Shown in pieces: positions 61,710 to 64,000 of a stretch of 64,000 nucleotides of DNA. Within the stretch, counting starts at the first letter, position 1. Each line of letters begins with the position of its first letter. A program made the position numbers and the translations under genes. Under the pieces are notes generated by a model, which saw only the letters and a program-made list of their open reading frames with translations, was not told the origin of the DNA and ran no database searches. Origin of the DNA: [Pasteurella] aerogenes (GTDB lineage: Bacteria; Pseudomonadota; Gammaproteobacteria; Enterobacterales; Pasteurellaceae); NCBI GenBank assembly GCA_900637275.1, contig LR134362.1, positions 1-64,000 of the forward strand, in the 5' to 3' direction.

Positions 61710-63263
61710 ATGAATCGTCGGGATTTTCTACGTTATAGCTTAGGATTAGGCACACTGGGCGGATCTTTTTATGTGTTAGCAAATACCATGCCTATGAATC
61801 ATGGACATGGCATGATGCCTATGATGGCGTCATCCTCGCCAGATAATTTAATGCCGTTTGAAGCGATGCCACAAGGTGCCGCATTGATTAATCCATTGCC
61901 ACAATTAGCCAATCAATCTAAAGAAAAGGGTGTGTTTAAAGCGCAGCTGATTGCCGAACCACTAAAACTTGTTTTAGCCGGCGGAAAAGAAACGGAATTT
62001 TGGGCGTATAATGGTCAATTACCTGGTCCGCAAATTGAAGTGTTTGAAGGCGATGACGTTGAAATTGAGTTTATTAATCGTTTGCCGCAGCCAACCACTT
62101 TACATTGGCATGGTTTAAGTGTCCCGAATGAGGCGGATGGTAATCCGCAAGATCCAGTGGAACCACAATCCCGCCGTGTCTATCGTTTTACTCTGCCGAA
62201 AGGTAGTGCTGGAACTTATTGGTACCACCCACACCCGCATCACTATGTTTCCGAACAAGTTTATAAAGGACTTGCCGGTACATTAGTCGTTAAATCAGCA
62301 GAAGATCCGTTAGCACATTTAAACGAGCAGCACTGGGTGATATCTGATCTTCGTCTAGATGCCAATGGCGTAATTCCACCAAATAATATGATGGATTGGA
62401 TGAACGGACGAGAGGGTGAGTTTATTTTAATTAATGGTCAGTATCAGCCAAGTATTCAGGTTAAAACAGACGAACGTATTCGTATTTGGAATGCAACCAG
62501 CGCTCGTTATTTGCGTTTAAAAGTGGAGGGGGTGCAATGGATTGTGGTGGGAACTGAGGGTGGTTTATTAGAAAAACCGCGTGCTGCGGTTGATGAACTT
62601 TTTTTAGCACCGGCGGAGCGGGTGGAAGTCATCTTGCAAGGAAGCACACCTCATTCTGTAAGCTTACAAAGTTTATATTATGATCGTCGAAAAATGATGG
62701 TGCAAGAAACGCCTTATGATCTTACATTAGCGAAAATTCAAGTAGCGTCTGTATCCTTAGCTTTGCCGGAGAGATTACGTGATTTGCCGCCACGTGTCGA
62801 GCCGACAGTAAATCGGCAAATTCGATTTAGTGAAAATATGATGAACACTAATCAGATGAGTGGTCAAATGCCAATGAGTCATAATATGGCAGCTAATTCA
62901 ACAAATAATGCTATTCCACCGATGATGGATGGGATGTTTTTAGTTAATGGAAAATCTTTTGATATGAATAGGGTGGATTTTGTTGTGAAACAAGGTGAAG
63001 TTGAGCAATGGGAGATTTTCAACGAAAGTCACATGGATCATCCTTTCCATTTACATGGTACTCAGTTTGAGGTTATAGAACGTCGTCTGAACGGGCAAGT
63101 ATTGTTGGCATCTGATCGGGCGTTGAAGGATGTTGTGAATTTGCAGCCCTATGAGAAAGTGATTATTCGTTTTAAGCAAGAACATCCCGGTTTAAAAATG
63201 TATCATTGTCATATTTTAGAACATGAAAATTTAGGTATGATGGGAATGTTTAAAGTAGTATAA
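61710..63263 (+). CDS. cueO: Tat-exported multicopper oxidase CueO
   Basis: 517 residues. Twin-arginine signal MNRRDFLRYSLGLGTLGG. Copper sites in order: HWHG (about 132), WYHPHPHHY (about 172), HPFHLHGTQFEV and HCHILEHENLGMMGMF near the C terminus. A Met-rich segment (MNTNQMSGQMPMSHNM) resembles the CueO copper-binding insert. Oxidises Cu(I) to the less toxic Cu(II) in the periplasm. It is 11 bases after the DUF411 gene; folded export needs the TatABC proteins. Confidence 0.93.
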   Translation: MNRRDFLRYSLGLGTLGGSFYVLANTMPMNHGHGMMPMMASSSPDNLMPFEAMPQGAALINPLPQLANQSKEKGVFKAQLIAEPLKLVLAGGKETEFWAYNGQLPGPQIEVFEGDDVEIEFINRLPQPTTLHWHGLSVPNEADGNPQDPVEPQSRRVYRFTLPKGSAGTYWYHPHPHHYVSEQVYKGLAGTLVVKSAEDPLAHLNEQHWVISDLRLDANGVIPPNNMMDWMNGREGEFILINGQYQPSIQVKTDERIRIWNATSARYLRLKVEGVQWIVVGTEGGLLEKPRAAVDELFLAPAERVEVILQGSTPHSVSLQSLYYDRRKMMVQETPYDLTLAKIQVASVSLALPERLRDLPPRVEPTVNRQIRFSENMMNTNQMSGQMPMSHNMAANSTNNAIPPMMDGMFLVNGKSFDMNRVDFVVKQGEVEQWEIFNESHMDHPFHLHGTQFEVIERRLNGQVLLASDRALKDVVNLQPYEKVIIRFKQEHPGLKMYHCHILEHENLGMMGMFKVV

Positions 63264-63271
63264 CGGATTGT

Positions 63272-63362
63272 AAAAGTGCGGTAGAAATTTAAAAAGTTTT
63301 AAAAATTCAACCGCACTTTTTATATACAAAGCGTATGGTTTTGCCATACGCTTTGGTTTTAT
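63272..63362. terminator. Two stacked terminators after cueO
   Basis: First, AAAAGTGCGGT (63272-63282) pairs with ACCGCACTTTT (63310-63320), followed by TATATAC. Second, CAAAGCGTATGG (63327-63338) pairs with CCATACGCTTTG (63344-63355), followed by GTTTTATT. They separate cueO from the convergent glycosyltransferase gene. Confidence 0.88.
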
Positions 63363-63378
63363 TCGTGTAACGGTAAAT

Positions 63379-64000
63379 TTAGGCCTTTTTCTTGGTCGTC
63401 GCAGGCTTACGTCTTGCTTTCGCCTTTGGTTTGGATTCCGCGGTTTGTGCGCTTTCCCATTCTTGTAATTTTTTCAAGAAGATTTCGCCCATCGGTTTCG
63501 GATTACCGCTAAATAAGGTTTTTAAGCCATTATTTTCAATGATATGGCGACGTAATTCGAGACGCTCTTGATGGTTTTCTGCTAAACGAATCGCCCGTTC
63601 GACATATTCATCCACGGTATTCGCAATTAACCATTCCGGTAAGCCAAGGCGTTTGAATAGCCCTTCGTCAATATGTTCATGTACTTCCGGTCCGGTTTTG
63701 CAAATGCCGACTAAACCTAAGGTTACCATATCGATAATCCCGTTGGTGTTGCCGAATGGGAACGGATTTACCATCATGTCACATTGATACAAAATGTGTA
63801 AATATTGGTGGTAAGGCGTATGCGGATGTGCAGTAGCACTGTCGCCTAAATAGGATTTAATAAAGCGTTCCACACTTGGATGGGTAATGCCACTGGATTG
63901 ACCGAGGGCAAAATGGAAATGTACTTTCACTTTAGCGCGGTCGCGAATGGCTTTTAGTGCTTCCAAGAAATATGGGTTGAGCTTCATGGTCGTTGATGCA
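63379..64000 (-). CDS. HMW1C-type N-glycosyltransferase, C-terminal part
   Basis: The partial frame covers about 207 codons; translation continues past the window end. The sequence closely resembles the C terminus of Actinobacillus NGT and Haemophilus HMW1C (family GT41): LNPYFLEALKAIRDRAKVKV, HPHTPYHQYLHILYQCDMMV, and the nucleotide-sugar motif FPFGNTNGIIDMVTLGLVG with EVHEHIDEGLFKRLGLPEW. These cytoplasmic enzymes glucosylate Asn in NxS/T of adhesins. A basic tail ending KPKAKARRKPATTKKKA is unlike the short ApNGT end. The ATG at 63987 is internal. Confidence 0.9.
   Translation of the reverse strand, partial: ASTTMKLNPYFLEALKAIRDRAKVKVHFHFALGQSSGITHPSVERFIKSYLGDSATAHPHTPYHQYLHILYQCDMMVNPFPFGNTNGIIDMVTLGLVGICKTGPEVHEHIDEGLFKRLGLPEWLIANTVDEYVERAIRLAENHQERLELRRHIIENNGLKTLFSGNPKPMGEIFLKKLQEWESAQTAESKPKAKARRKPATTKKKA

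Noticed and set aside
1..64000. CRISPR arrays, tRNA or rRNA genes, prophage and intact insertion sequences
   Set aside because: No regularly spaced repeats, cloverleaf-like segments, integrase or transposase frames were seen while reading the window.

Overview
The window is a stretch of a Pasteurellaceae chromosome (Gammaproteobacteria) that begins exactly at the dnaA start codon. The evidence is the dense 9-mer AAGTGCGGT / ACCGCACTT, the Haemophilus influenzae-type DNA uptake signal sequence (USS), of which I count roughly fifty copies by eye, often as inverted pairs that form terminators. Gene content and order also fit (dnaA-dnaN-recF, zapA-6S RNA-ygfA, ygfB-pepP-ubiH-ubiI, ubiE-ubiJ-ubiB-tatABC). 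An intact hemB shows that at least one early haem-synthesis step lost in H. influenzae is kept here. The genus (Aggregatibacter, Haemophilus, Pasteurella or a relative) cannot be fixed from the sequence alone.

Layout. 0-9 kb: replication genes (dnaA, dnaN, recF, dnaE), with a queuosine-precursor transporter under a probable preQ1-I riboswitch and pflA. 9-11 kb: an amino-acid (probably cystine) ABC importer on the minus strand. 11-18 kb: folate cyclo-ligase, 6S RNA, zapA, then ygfB-pepP-ubiH-ubiI-ubiA. 18-27 kb: mnmE, yihI, hemN, clpB, trmO, menA, rraA. 27-36.7 kb: a DASS dicarboxylate carrier, ubiE-ubiJ-ubiB, tatABC, hemB (Mg-type), phoBR. 36.7-49 kb: mfd, gmhA, a ZnuD-like zinc receptor, artPIQM under an ARG-box-like site, and an LTA-synthase-family protein. 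48.8-52.7 kb: a small unknown gene, arfA with a terminator inside its reading frame, yfgD, perM, mltF and an unlisted 52-aa basic ORF.

52.9-60.7 kb is an accessory, rearranged region. A deletion junction fuses a truncated secreted alpha/beta hydrolase to the 3' end of a LysR gene. It also carries a duplicated LysR-type promoter, a duplicated 116-bp segment, a 67-bp palindromic repeat in two copies, and several sites resembling the other (Actinobacillus-type) uptake signal. Its intact genes are a LysR regulator divergent from a flavodoxin-fold quinone reductase, a YciI protein, an SDR, a secreted ABM-fold protein and a secreted cyclophilin-like protein. A GlxA-type regulator faces a secreted metallo-beta-lactamase-fold protein. 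Together they look like a redox/electrophile-stress module.

60.7-63.3 kb is a compact copper module: cueR diverging from a DUF411 protein and a Tat-exported multicopper oxidase, the latter needing the TatABC system encoded at 32 kb. The window ends inside the 3' part of an HMW1C/NGT-type cytoplasmic N-glycosyltransferase. No tRNA, rRNA, CRISPR array or intact insertion sequence was seen.
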